DNA of 64,000 nt, from positions 35,444-99,443 of the forward strand of contig NZ_BAAAQN010000049.1 in assembly GCF_039531695.1 (NCBI RefSeq), in the 5' to 3' direction. The DNA is from Catenulispora yoronensis. GTDB lineage: Bacteria > Actinomycetota > Actinomycetes > Streptomycetales > Catenulisporaceae. This document shows positions 17,101 to 25,025 of this stretch, in pieces; the first letter of the stretch is position 1; the number at the start of each line of letters is the position of its first letter. Under the pieces are notes generated by a model that saw only the letters and a list, made by a program, of their open reading frames with translations, was not told where the DNA came from and did no database searches. The translations under genes and the position numbers were made by a program.

Positions 17101-18744
17101 TGCGCTCGCCGTGGTGGAGGTGCCGCAGGCGTCGAAGGCGACGGTCGCCCCGGGGTTGGCCTTCTGCACGGCGGCGGTGATGCCCTGCACGGCGCTGACC
17201 TTGAGCGACGGGTCGCTGGAGTAGTTACCGAGGGTCACGGTGTTCGCCATGTCGCCGACGACCACGATCTTGTTCGTCGTGGCGGCGGACAACGGCAGCA
17301 GCGGCTTGGCGGCGCCCGCCGCGGGCTGGTTCTTCAGCAACACCAGCGAGTTGTCGGCGATCTTGGTGGCGAGCGCCTGGTGGGCCGGGCTCTGGATCTG
17401 TGCCTTGGTGATCTGGGTGTAGGGGTTGGAGCCGGCGGGGTCGAACTCGCCGGTCTGCATGCGCACGGTGAAGATGTTCACCAGGGCGTTGTCGATGACG
17501 CCTTCGCTGAGGATTCCGGCGTTGATCGCCGCGGTGATGTCAGCGTACGTGTTCTCGCCGCCGGCGCAGTTCAGGTCGGTGCCGGCGCGCAGTGCGTAGG
17601 CCTGGCCGCCGGCCTGGGCCGGAACGGTGGTGCCGGTGGCGGTGTCGGTCCAGGTGCCGGTGGAGCTCTTGCCGTCGGTGGTCCAGCCGGGTGGCGCCCA
17701 GTTGTGGCCGCTGGGGAACGACTGGTAGGCGGTGCCGATGGCGCCGCAGTCGGAGGTGATGTAGCCGTTGAACCCGTACTGGCGCTGCGCGAGCTGGTTG
17801 GTGGTGTAGGTGTCGGCGACCGAGGGGGTGCCGTTGATGGCGTTGTACGACGTCATCAGGCCTGAGACATGCGCGTTCTCGATCAGGCTGGCGAACTGCT
17901 TGGTGTAGTAGTCGTGCAGTTCGGTGTCGCTGACGTTCGAGGTGACGCCGGTGCGGTCCTGCTCGACGTTGTTCAGGGCATAGTGCTTCGCCGTGGCCGC
18001 GACCTTGAGATAGCCGGTCTTGGACTGGCCGGTCGGCGTGTTGCCCTCGTAGCCGTTGACGAAGGCGCCGGCCATCTGCGACACCAGGTAGGGGTCCTCG
18101 CCGAACGCCTCGTCGGTCCGGCCCCAGCGCGGGTCGCGGTCCATGTTCACGGTGGGGGCCCAGAAGGTCAGGCTGCCGTAGTCGGCGGCCGACGGGCCGA
18201 GATTGTTCTGGTTCACGCCGAACAGCGATTTGTCCAGGAAGCCGCGGGCCTCGTCGGATATCGCGGTGGTCTCCTGGTAGATCAGGTCCGGGTCCCAGGA
18301 CATGGTGCTGGCGAAGTTGGTCGGGAAGCTCGTGGAGCGGACCGCGCCGCCGTTGCCGTTGTTGACCTGGTTCGCGCCGAGGGTGTTGACGCCGTGCTGA
18401 CCCTCGCTCCAGTACGTGTACTGCTGCACTCCCAGGCGGGGGATCGCGGGGCCGCTGTTGGTGCTCAGCTGCTCCACTTTCTCGGGCAGTGTCATTCGGG
18501 AGACCAGGTCGGCGGCGCGCGCCTGCGGGCTGTAGTGGGTGTCGAGGTAGATCGGCACCGGGGTCTTCTTCTGGGCCGCGTTCGCCGCCGGCCCGGGTCC
18601 GGCTCCGAATCCGGCCGGGAGTCCGGCTCCGGCCGACGAGGCCGGGGCGGCGGACACCACGATGCCCAGTCCGAGGGCCAGGGTGGCCGTGGCGTGGACC
18701 GTCCTGCGGAGCCCGGGCCGTTTGGTGCGTCTGTGCTGGTGCAT
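14167..18744 (-). CDS. Secreted multidomain glycoside hydrolase family 3 (beta-glucosidase/xylosidase type)
   Basis: This is a 1,525-residue exported enzyme. ATG 18744 follows GGAGG and begins a twin-Arg-containing signal (RRTVHATATLALGLGIVVS). The GH3 N-domain (about 75-420) includes WAPTVNMDRDPRWGRTDEAF and AATAKHYALNN. The nucleophile Asp lies in GYITSDCGAIG (about residue 331); SDC rather than SDW is typical of beta-xylosidase/arabinosidase-like GH3. GH3 C-domain and Fn3-like regions follow to about 840, then a bacterial Ig-like (BIG2) segment (SNPDVATVTSKGLVTAVGTG). After that come two copies of a NEW3-type domain plus a beta-rich module ending in GFGDW. It probably removes sugars from plant or fungal polysaccharide side chains outside the cell. 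About twice the size of a plain GH3 enzyme; exact substrate uncertain. Confidence 0.9.
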   Translation of the reverse strand: MHQHRRTKRPGLRRTVHATATLALGLGIVVSAAPASSAGAGLPAGFGAGPGPAANAAQKKTPVPIYLDTHYSPQARAADLVSRMTLPEKVEQLSTNSGPAIPRLGVQQYTYWSEGQHGVNTLGANQVNNGNGGAVRSTSFPTNFASTMSWDPDLIYQETTAISDEARGFLDKSLFGVNQNNLGPSAADYGSLTFWAPTVNMDRDPRWGRTDEAFGEDPYLVSQMAGAFVNGYEGNTPTGQSKTGYLKVAATAKHYALNNVEQDRTGVTSNVSDTELHDYYTKQFASLIENAHVSGLMTSYNAINGTPSVADTYTTNQLAQRQYGFNGYITSDCGAIGTAYQSFPSGHNWAPPGWTTDGKSSTGTWTDTATGTTVPAQAGGQAYALRAGTDLNCAGGENTYADITAAINAGILSEGVIDNALVNIFTVRMQTGEFDPAGSNPYTQITKAQIQSPAHQALATKIADNSLVLLKNQPAAGAAKPLLPLSAATTNKIVVVGDMANTVTLGNYSSDPSLKVSAVQGITAAVQKANPGATVAFDACGTSTTASAPASCSPQTLADVAAADAVIVFVGTNQQIADEGKDRTTIAMPGNYDSLISQIAAVGNPRTVLAIQSGGPVRIADVQNDFASIVFSGFNGESQGTALADVIFGAQNPAGHLNFTWYADDSQLPAMSNYGLTPAETGGLGRTYMYFTGAPTYPFGYGLSYSTFAFSDVRADHRSVDANGSQTVTVTVTNTGTTAGSTVAQLYASPKFTVTGATFPKEQLVGFAKSKVLNPGQSQRLTITAQIPDLGIWNPTTMKSVVYDGTYAFQVGADSSDLRGSADVTVTGALATRVRSVTVQPDQVAFQVGQTLDLTGKNPWIADDTTGVGSVPQDRNLAVTADNIVEAAAVDGSFADLSKARVSYRSSNPDVATVTSKGLVTAVGTGAADITVTVDGVSGSTPIVVGHAVSISAPALAQPGQTSTVTTTFTNTGTGNSGAVNNVAMNLDLPSGWTATATSPSSFARVAAGQKVTTTWAVAVPAGAGGTYTVNADATVDGRHDSTGYSQLAVPYTSLSAAFNNKATTNDSNRGGADLDGAGASFSAQALASVGVTPGAPLVHNGLTFTWPDRQVGQEDNVVAAGQTIDLSGSGSTLGLLGTSTWGASSGSGVITYTDGSTQPYTIGFGDWANGTPPAGGDVAIRSPYGNQPGNRTGWAATIDYYPVALDPAKTVQSITLPSGSAQPHGGIPALHIFALSIKSDQLSVAAPPALEPGSSGTVTTTLANTSSAALSTVALALTLPAGWTATNSTPNTFATVAPGATVSTTWSVAVPASQQPGSQVIGVTESVGGAQAGISGTQTTVAYPSLSAGFNNVSITDDADHTPGNIDGGENSFSAQALAAAGLTPGSQFTFDGLVFTWPSAAAGTADNVQADGRSFSVTGTGTTLGFLGAAANGQSSGTATITYTDGTTQQFTLGFGDWASTSPFPGSQVAVTSAYGNTASGTSPWKASVFYDSVALEAGKTIQSVTLPAGSSAPLHVFAAAIG

Positions 18745-18850
18745 TGCGCCTCCGAACTGGATGTCTGGTGGGGCACTCGCTCGACGCGGGAGCGTGTCAG
18801 GGCACGGCGACGGGGACACCGTGCCCTGAGACGTTCTGGCGTTGCCCATC

Positions 18851-18879
18851 ACATTCAGCCGACTATGCGCGAAAGTCAA
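18851..18879 (-). promoter_or_regulatory. Candidate promoter of the GH3 gene
   Basis: On the minus strand TTGACT (18879-18874), a 17-bp spacer and GAATGT (18856-18851) lie about 107 bp before the ATG. The -35 matches consensus well and the -10 weakly. Confidence 0.4.
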
Positions 18880-18923
18880 GAAGCCTGAAACATATATGGG
18901 ACGAGTTTTGACTAGGCCGAGAC

Positions 18924-19379
18924 TTAGTGCTCCAGGTGGGCTTGGAGCCGCTGGGCGATCTGGTCCATCGCGTCGTCCGTGACGCTCTCGGCGGCTTCGC
19001 CACCGAGCAGCTGGAACACTCGCGGTCCTCGCTGCGACGGTGGCAGGTCCGCCATCCTCGGGACGAGGTGGAAGTGGACGTGGCCGAATCCTTCGGCCTC
19101 GGCAAACTGGGCGACATACGTCTTGGCACAGCCGACGGTCGCGTGGAGGGCGCGGGACAGGCGCACTTGCCACAGACCCAGTCCTTGGGCCTCAGTGTCC
19201 GTCAGCTCGGCGATCGCCGTGACGTGGCGGCGGGGAACGAGGACCAGCCAACCGGGCAGCGCGGTCCCGATGGCGTGCGCCACGCGCCAGTGGTCGTCGA
19301 CGGCGATGCGCTCGCGGGGCGGCAGGCGCGGCAGGTCGGCTTCGGCGCGACAGGAGTAGCAGTCGTGATCAGCGATCAT
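18924..19379 (-). CDS. HIT family protein (histidine-triad nucleotide hydrolase)
   Basis: This 151-residue cytoplasmic protein has the histidine triad HVHFHLVPR (His100, 102, 104), which forms the active site of nucleotide hydrolases and transferases. An N-terminal HDCYSC (residues 5-10) could contribute to a zinc site, as in many HIT proteins. PGWLVLVPRRHVTAIAEL is also a typical family segment. Natural substrates are purine nucleoside phosphoramidates or dinucleoside polyphosphates. ATG 19379 is the natural start. It lies upstream of the GH3 gene on the same strand but is separated by that gene's promoter, so it is probably transcribed separately. Confidence 0.88.
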   Translation of the reverse strand: MIADHDCYSCRAEADLPRLPPRERIAVDDHWRVAHAIGTALPGWLVLVPRRHVTAIAELTDTEAQGLGLWQVRLSRALHATVGCAKTYVAQFAEAEGFGHVHFHLVPRMADLPPSQRGPRVFQLLGGEAAESVTDDAMDQIAQRLQAHLEH

Positions 19380-19450
19380 GCGCGAGATACTACGAGGTCT
19401 GTTTTAGTCGGCCCAGAGACCGGCCCAGGAACCGGCCCATGAAGCAGAAG

Positions 19451-19485
19451 GCCCTGGTGAGGGGCTGGGGGCCACTCACCAGGGC
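19451..19485. terminator. Hairpin terminator
   Basis: GCCCTGGTGAG (19451-19461) pairs perfectly with CTCACCAGGGC (19475-19485) across a 13-base loop. It lies downstream of the minus-strand gene that ends at 19580. Confidence 0.65.
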
Positions 19486-19493
19486 TGTCGGTT

Positions 19494-19531
19494 CTCAGCA
19501 CGAACAACGCTCAGCACGAACAACGCTCAGC
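19494..19531. repeat. 16-bp tandem repeat
   Basis: CTCAGCACGAACAACG occurs at 19494-19509 and again at 19510-19525, followed by a partial third unit CTCAGC. It is intergenic, between the hairpin and the stop at 19580. Confidence 0.8.
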
Positions 19532-19579
19532 GCCGACGACACTCGGCACCGATGGCGATGGCTATCGGCGGAGCAGGGA

Positions 19580-20521
19580 TCAGAACTGTGAGAAGGCGTC
19601 CTGCTTGGGCTTGAGCACCTTCCCCTGGGCGTCGTAGTAGACGAGAGTGCCGCCGGGCGAGTGCCACGACTGGTTCGCGAAGGGCAGGTAGAAGTACTTG
19701 CCGTCCTCGTCCGCCGGGGCGGCGACGAGCGTCGCGTCCTGCGTCGTGCCGTCCTTGAACACGACCTGCACGCGGGCCACCTTCGCGGCGACGATGCCGC
19801 TCACGAAGCTGATTCCGTAGGGGCTGGAGTTCTCCTTCTTCCAGCTGTTGTCCATCGCCCCGACGCCGAGACAGGTGACCGAGGTCGAGGAGGCCAGGTC
19901 GGCGTTCGGGTAGGAGAAGTGCTTCAGCAGCGCGGAGATGTTGTCCGGCGAGGTGCCGCCACCGCCGGCGCCGCGGTCGCGCAGGGAGTTCGGGCCGACG
20001 AAGTAGGTGTCGTCGAAGACCATTGTCTGCTTCGTTTCCCCGCCCGGGACCGGCACGACGACGCCGTCCTTCTTGGTGAGTTCGCGGGCCAGCGTCCAGG
20101 GCACGCCCTTGAACACGCCCTGCGCGATGACGGTCTTGCCGTAGTGGATCGGCTCCTCCGCCGGGGTCGACGTCGGCGCGAAAGGCGCGACCGGCGTGGT
20201 CGGCGGAGCCGCCTGCGGCTTCGCGGCCTGCGCACCCGGCGACGTGGCCGGGGTCAGGGCCGCCGCGCCGGGTCCGTTGCCTCCGCTTGCGGCGCGGGTC
20301 GCATCCGCGCCGCCGGCGAAGCTGGAGACACCGACGGCCACCGCCGCGCCGAGGGCCACGACGCTGAGCGCGGAGCCCCCGATCGCGCGGACCCGGATCC
20401 GGCGCCGGGCGTCACCGACGATGGCGTCGTACGGCGCGCTCGCGGGCAGGACGTCCTCGGCGGCGCCGGTCAACAGGGTACGAAGACCCGCCTGCTGCGC
20501 GTCGTCGCTGTGTTCTGTCAT
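19580..20521 (-). CDS. Membrane-anchored partner of SigE-like sigma factor (possible anti-sigma/sensor)
   Basis: This 313-residue protein starts with about 50 cytoplasmic residues and a basic stretch. One membrane helix follows (RAIGGSALSVVALGAAVAVG), then a Pro/Ala/Thr-rich linker (about 90-125) and an extracytoplasmic domain with GVFKGVPWTLARELTKKDG and DGKYFYLPFANQSW. ATG 20521 overlaps the sigma stop (ATGA). That arrangement, and the short cytoplasmic head, are typical of regulatory partners of SigE-family sigma factors. No classical zinc anti-sigma motif is present, so the anti-sigma role is inference from context. Confidence 0.75.
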   Translation of the reverse strand: MTEHSDDAQQAGLRTLLTGAAEDVLPASAPYDAIVGDARRRIRVRAIGGSALSVVALGAAVAVGVSSFAGGADATRAASGGNGPGAAALTPATSPGAQAAKPQAAPPTTPVAPFAPTSTPAEEPIHYGKTVIAQGVFKGVPWTLARELTKKDGVVVPVPGGETKQTMVFDDTYFVGPNSLRDRGAGGGGTSPDNISALLKHFSYPNADLASSTSVTCLGVGAMDNSWKKENSSPYGISFVSGIVAAKVARVQVVFKDGTTQDATLVAAPADEDGKYFYLPFANQSWHSPGGTLVYYDAQGKVLKPKQDAFSQF

Positions 20522-21045
20522 GAGTTCGTGACTCCCATCGTGAGTTCCTCGTGGGCGGCGGCGATGAGCGCCGGATGCTGCCGGAGCCGGAGCAGCGCGC
20601 GGTGCGTCTGGCTCTTGACGGTTCCGGTGGAGCATCCGAGGACCTCGGCCGTCTCCCGTTCCGTGAGGTCGGACCAGAACCGCAGCACCACGACGGCGCG
20701 CTGCCGCTTGGGCAGCTCCTGGAGCGCCGCGACCAGCGCGCGCCGGTGTGCCACCTGGTCCGTGGCGTCGGCCACTCCGTTGTCCGGCGGGTCGCCCAGG
20801 TGCTCGGTCACGCGCCGCTTGCGGAAGCGGCTCGCGTTGCAGCGCACCATGATCTTGTGGACGTACGCGTCCGGGCTCTCGCTCGCACGCACCCGGTTCC
20901 AGCCCTGGTACACCCGGACCAACGTGGTCTGGGTGAGGTCCTCGGCGTGGTGCCGGTCGCCGGTCAGCAGGTAGGCGGTCCGGACCAGCCGGGCCCACCG
21001 GGCTGTGACGAAATCGTGGAACTCGGCTGCTTCCGCATTCTTCAT
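20518..21045 (-). CDS. SigE-family ECF RNA polymerase sigma factor
   Basis: This 175-residue sigma factor has region 2 in RTAYLLTGDRHHAEDLTQTT followed by VRVYQGW and YVHKIMVRCNASRFRKRR. Region 4 is in LPKRQRAVVVLRFWSDLTE followed by RETAEVLGCSTGTVKSQTH. The pattern is that of the actinomycete SigE-like group that opens with FHDFVTARW. It directs RNA polymerase to a small regulon, probably including its own operon. The downstream membrane protein overlaps it by four bases and probably controls it. Confidence 0.92.
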   Translation of the reverse strand: MKNAEAAEFHDFVTARWARLVRTAYLLTGDRHHAEDLTQTTLVRVYQGWNRVRASESPDAYVHKIMVRCNASRFRKRRVTEHLGDPPDNGVADATDQVAHRRALVAALQELPKRQRAVVVLRFWSDLTERETAEVLGCSTGTVKSQTHRALLRLRQHPALIAAAHEELTMGVTNS

Positions 21046-21245
21046 TCGGCCCCTCCTCGAACAGGTAGTGGACCGTGGGGCTGCGGATGGTTGTCACGGG
21101 TCACGGATGTTGGAGCCGACAACGCCGTGGACGTCGTACCCGATCTCCACCTCCAGCGAGGTCGGATGCGGCGTGGAGAGCGCGAACAGGGAGCCGTCGG
21201 AGAAGACGCTCCCCCGGATGCGCAGGTGTGTCAGAGCGTCGTGCG

Positions 21246-23537
21246 CTAGGCGCCCTGGGCACTGGGATAGGCCGCAGCGAGCGCTTTGGCGACCGCGGTG
21301 ATGCGAGGCAGGTCGATGGTGGGGTTCGACGCGGTGCTGTCGGGCGTGTAGATCATGATCGTCCACACCACTCCCGGTCCTTCCACCGCCTCGTAGTCCG
21401 TGCAGGCACGCAGTGCGCCGATCTGCTGGGTGGGGCACTCCAGCGTGGCTTGGACTGGTTTGACGGCGTCCCACGTGCCGAGATTCATGGTGATGATGCC
21501 GACAGCCCGGTCTCCCGCCATGAACGCGCAGGCTATGGCGCTCCCCTCCTGCGCTCCGTACCGGTTCATTGTGAGGTGCGTGGCGTCGGTACCGAGGATC
21601 TCGGTCAGCTTCGACGCGGGCAGCGCGGTGCAGGGGTCGATCCGGGCCGCCGGCGCGAAGGCAGTGTCAGGGTCCGTGGTCGGTGGGGCCCAGGCCGCCG
21701 GGGCGGCGGGGTCGCCGAAGGTGGCGGCGAGGAAGCGGATCAGTGTCAGAGTGGCGTCCTGGTCGGGTTTCGGGTCGCCCGAGGGGTCTTTCGCGGTCGC
21801 ACTGAAGGCTTCGACGTCCCAGGTCGTGGCGCCGGGGCCTTGGAGCAGATCCTCCCCTTCCGACCCGGCGCACATGTGAAGCGTGTTGGTGAGCGGTCGC
21901 TGCGTGCACGGTGGGCGGCCCGCGTAGCCCATCACTGTCGACCAGTCGCTGGACAGGATCGTGATGTCCGCGACCACGCGCGGGGAGGCGTCGGTGGTCC
22001 GGAAGACGCAGGCGGCGCTGCCGTAGGGCGCGTCGTCGGGAGAGTTCTGATTGATGCTGTAGGTGAATTGCTGAGCGGGGAGCTTCAGCAGCGAGGCGAG
22101 GCGACTCGGTGCTATGGCGTGGCAGGGGTTGAACACCGGTGCGGCCAATACTCGCGGCTGCGGGGTCGGGGTCGGGGGGCTGGTGCTCGGCGGCACCGAT
22201 GGAGTCGACTGCTGCGCGGTGACGGAGGCGGTCGCCGACACCGGTTTCGGGTCAGGGTTCTTCGATCCGTGCCACGGGATGAGGGCGACGCTGCCCGCGA
22301 CGACGACCACGGCGGCTGTTGCCGCGATGGTGGTCTTGGCTGTACCGAGCTTGGTGTGCATGCGACGCAGGGGGTTGCGTGGCCGACCTGGTTGACCTGG
22401 TTGGCCTGGCTGGCCTGTTTGGCCAGGTTGGCCGGACTGGCTTGGCTGACCTGGCTGCGTGGGCTGACCTGGTTGGCCAGGCTGCGTTGGCTGGCTTGGC
22501 TGACCCGCCCCGGTCGGCTGAGCCAAACCCGGGTGCCCCAACCCCGGGCCGGAGGGCGGCGCAGCCGTCGCCGGACCGGCCGGACCGGCTGTACCGATCG
22601 AACCAACCGCGTCCGGCAGCAGCGACAACAGCAGTCCGCCCGCCGCCAGCGAAGAAATCGCCCCGAGCAGAGCCTGCCACGCGCGACGTTCCCAATCCGG
22701 CCCATACGCGACCAGGGCTACGCGCTCCAGCTCCTCGGCGAACTCCCCAGCCCGCGCCGGCCGCTCAGCAGGGTCCTTCGCCATCCCCTTGGCGACGAGC
22801 GAGCGCAGCAGCTCGGGCACGTCGTCCAGCGGAACCGGCTGGTCGCTGTGCGCGGCGGCCCAGTCGGCGACGACCGCGGTGCCCTCGGGGCGGAACGGCC
22901 GGTGCCCGGTGACGCATTCGAAGAACACCGCCGTGGCCGAATACACGTCAGCGGCCGGGGACACGGCGCCCCGGAACTGTTCGGGAGCCATGTAGGCGAC
23001 CGTCCCGAGCGCGGACGTCGGCAGCTCGCCGCTTCGCACCGCGATCCCGAAGTCGGCGAGAACCGACACGCCGTCCTGCCGAATCAGGACATTGCCGGGC
23101 TTGTAATCGCGGTGCACGACGCCGCGTACATGCGCGGCGTCCAGGCCCAGCAAGGAACCCTTCAGAACACTGAGCGCGACTTCCGGCGTGCGCAGCATCT
23201 CCGGATTCTGCTTAAGGAGCAGCCCCAAGGTTCCGCCGGGGACGAAGTCCATGACGATGGCCGCACCGAGCGGGCCATCACTGCCGTCAACCGCTGGCTG
23301 CTCTATATAGGCGTGCAGACGCACCACATGCGGCGATTCCACCTCGGCCAGCGTTCGCGCCTCGCGCCGGAACTCCTCACGGAAGCCGCTGTCGTCCACC
23401 AGACCTGCGGCGAGGTACTTGATGGCGACCAACGCGCCATCGGTCTGGCGACGCGCCAGCACCACATACCCGAAGCCGCCACGCCCCAGCTCCCGTATAT
23501 GTTCGTATCCCTCGACCTGCCACTGTGCGCCCTGCAC
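21246..23537 (-). CDS. Receptor Ser/Thr protein kinase with tandem DUF3558-like extracellular modules
   Basis: This 763-residue transmembrane kinase has a cytoplasmic catalytic domain (about 1-270) with the Gly loop LGRGGFGYVV, VAIKYL, the catalytic loop HRDYKPGNVL (Tyr where Leu is usual), DFG in LADFGIAV and APE in YMAPEQF. A Gln/Pro/Gly-rich linker (about 320-390, repeated GQPGQPTQPGQP units) and one membrane helix (TIAATAAVVVVAGSVALIPW, about 402) follow. Outside the cell are two related modules beginning FNPCHAIAPSRLASLL and IDPCTALPASKLTEIL, which resemble DUF3558 lipoprotein domains. The GTG 23537 start lies after a G-rich site (GGGGAGGGTGGGGG). It lies next to and codirectional with the gene at 23572-24993, so they may be cotranscribed. 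Confidence 0.88.
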   Translation of the reverse strand: MQGAQWQVEGYEHIRELGRGGFGYVVLARRQTDGALVAIKYLAAGLVDDSGFREEFRREARTLAEVESPHVVRLHAYIEQPAVDGSDGPLGAAIVMDFVPGGTLGLLLKQNPEMLRTPEVALSVLKGSLLGLDAAHVRGVVHRDYKPGNVLIRQDGVSVLADFGIAVRSGELPTSALGTVAYMAPEQFRGAVSPAADVYSATAVFFECVTGHRPFRPEGTAVVADWAAAHSDQPVPLDDVPELLRSLVAKGMAKDPAERPARAGEFAEELERVALVAYGPDWERRAWQALLGAISSLAAGGLLLSLLPDAVGSIGTAGPAGPATAAPPSGPGLGHPGLAQPTGAGQPSQPTQPGQPGQPTQPGQPSQSGQPGQTGQPGQPGQPGRPRNPLRRMHTKLGTAKTTIAATAAVVVVAGSVALIPWHGSKNPDPKPVSATASVTAQQSTPSVPPSTSPPTPTPQPRVLAAPVFNPCHAIAPSRLASLLKLPAQQFTYSINQNSPDDAPYGSAACVFRTTDASPRVVADITILSSDWSTVMGYAGRPPCTQRPLTNTLHMCAGSEGEDLLQGPGATTWDVEAFSATAKDPSGDPKPDQDATLTLIRFLAATFGDPAAPAAWAPPTTDPDTAFAPAARIDPCTALPASKLTEILGTDATHLTMNRYGAQEGSAIACAFMAGDRAVGIITMNLGTWDAVKPVQATLECPTQQIGALRACTDYEAVEGPGVVWTIMIYTPDSTASNPTIDLPRITAVAKALAAAYPSAQGA

Positions 23538-23571
23538 GTCGCCCCCACCCTCCCCAGAGTTCTCGCCGAGC

Positions 23572-24993
23572 CTAGATCCACAAAGCAGCCACGGACGCCA
23601 CCGAAGTGGCGATCTGCGCGACGTTGGGCATCGCGGCGGCGATACCGTCGAGCCAGGTCTTGATGCGGTGCTTGTTGGGCTCGGGCTTCGCGAGCTCCTC
23701 GGACAGTGCGTTGAGACTCTCGACCGCGGCCGGGTCGGCCGACTCCTCGACCAGGCGAGCGAGCTCGTCCAGGGCACGCTTGGCGTCCTCGCCACGGTTG
23801 GTCTGCGCGGCGTTGAGAGCGTTGGTCAGCGTCGAGCGGTTGACGACGACCGCTCCCGCGCCGATGTTCTTGATGACGTCACCCATGGCGAGCTCCCCAA
23901 TCTCGGTGCGGTACTGGTGATATCGGTGGTACTGGTTGATGGTGATCGTGATCCGGTCCTGCTCCGCGATCAGCCTGTCGATTCGCCACCTCCCGTAGTG
24001 GTCGACATCGGCCGCGAGCGCCCTGATCTCGGCCTCGTCGAGGCGTCCGTCGGCTATTTTGGCCAGCGAGAAGACGGCGTCCGGGAAGCGGGACATCTGC
24101 TCGTCGAAGTCGGTGATGACGCGTCCCTGATACAGCGACTCGACATACGTCTCCAGCCACGACACCGCCACGCCGAGGTCGCCACGCGGGCCGGGCTTGA
24201 AGGTCCGGTATGCGGCTGCCACCACGGGCTTCTCGTGCGCGCTGATGAAGGAGACCGCCGCATGCGCTGTCGGCGGATCCTCCGCCAGGAACGAGGGCAG
24301 CGGTTCGATCTCCTCAACGAGCACACAGAGCCGCGGAACACCCGTGTAGCCGGTGTAGATCTTCAACAGCGACGGCGGCATCTCCATGAGCTTTCCGGTG
24401 ATCTCGCAAGGGAAGACGCCCCACTGGCTGATCCCGTCGATGCAGCGGGCGTACAACTCGTCGGAGAGCGCGATGGGGATGCCGCGTTCCACCGGGGGAA
24501 CGGACACCGCGGTCATGAACCACAATCGGCCCTCGGCCGTTTCCCTGCTGCGCAGCCGTACGCAACCGACTCCGGTAGCGAGCATCTCGCCTTTGCCGGC
24601 GAAGCGAAAAACAGTCCCGTCCGGGGTCGGAAGGCCGTACCGCTCGGCTTCGGCCGTGGTGAGGCGGGCGGCGTACTGCGCGATGGAGGCTCGCTGGCGA
24701 GTTGCCCTGGGCGTCGGATACAACCCCGGCGACAGCGGGAACCACTCGGAGATCAGGACCCGATGCAGGAAGACGGTTCGCAGGGCCCGTACCTGCTCGT
24801 TCATCACGTCCAGCCAGAGGGCTGCGACATCGCCATAGTGATGATCCGCAGCCGACGGCAGATCCGACCGCCATTGGTGCAGCGAACCGGTTGCGAGCTG
24901 GGCGTCGACGATCACCGCCGCCGTGTCGGCCAGCACCGGTGCGTGGACTTCGCCAGGCTCCCCCTCTATCGGCATGCGCTGAACGTAGCTCAT
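23572..24993 (-). CDS. Unrecognised 473-residue protein upstream of the kinase
   Basis: I do not recognise the family. The first 330 residues are a mixed alpha/beta soluble part with no obvious catalytic motif; Cys and Trp are scarce. A second region begins around MGDVIKNIGAGAVVVNRSTL. It continues as a charged helical stretch (LDELARLVEESADPAAVESL) and ends with an amphipathic or hydrophobic tail, MPNVAQIATSVASVAALWI, at the very C-terminus. That tail could insert in or bind a membrane. ATG 24993 is a reasonable start. It precedes the kinase on the same strand with a 34-bp gap, suggesting cotranscription and a functional link such as kinase substrate or effector (inference). Confidence 0.7.
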   Translation of the reverse strand: MSYVQRMPIEGEPGEVHAPVLADTAAVIVDAQLATGSLHQWRSDLPSAADHHYGDVAALWLDVMNEQVRALRTVFLHRVLISEWFPLSPGLYPTPRATRQRASIAQYAARLTTAEAERYGLPTPDGTVFRFAGKGEMLATGVGCVRLRSRETAEGRLWFMTAVSVPPVERGIPIALSDELYARCIDGISQWGVFPCEITGKLMEMPPSLLKIYTGYTGVPRLCVLVEEIEPLPSFLAEDPPTAHAAVSFISAHEKPVVAAAYRTFKPGPRGDLGVAVSWLETYVESLYQGRVITDFDEQMSRFPDAVFSLAKIADGRLDEAEIRALAADVDHYGRWRIDRLIAEQDRITITINQYHRYHQYRTEIGELAMGDVIKNIGAGAVVVNRSTLTNALNAAQTNRGEDAKRALDELARLVEESADPAAVESLNALSEELAKPEPNKHRIKTWLDGIAAAMPNVAQIATSVASVAALWI

Positions 24994-25025
24994 TGATCGC
25001 GGCCGACGGGGCGTTTTAAGATCCC

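Noticed and set aside
14659..17865. 1,068-codon open frame opposite the GH3 gene
   Set aside because: It is Gly/Arg/Val-rich, an artefact of high GC. The GH3 strand has full motifs.
22386..22500. Short-word repeats resembling a mobile or CRISPR-like array
   Set aside because: They are the DNA of the Gln/Pro/Gly linker in the kinase, with no spacers and an intact frame.
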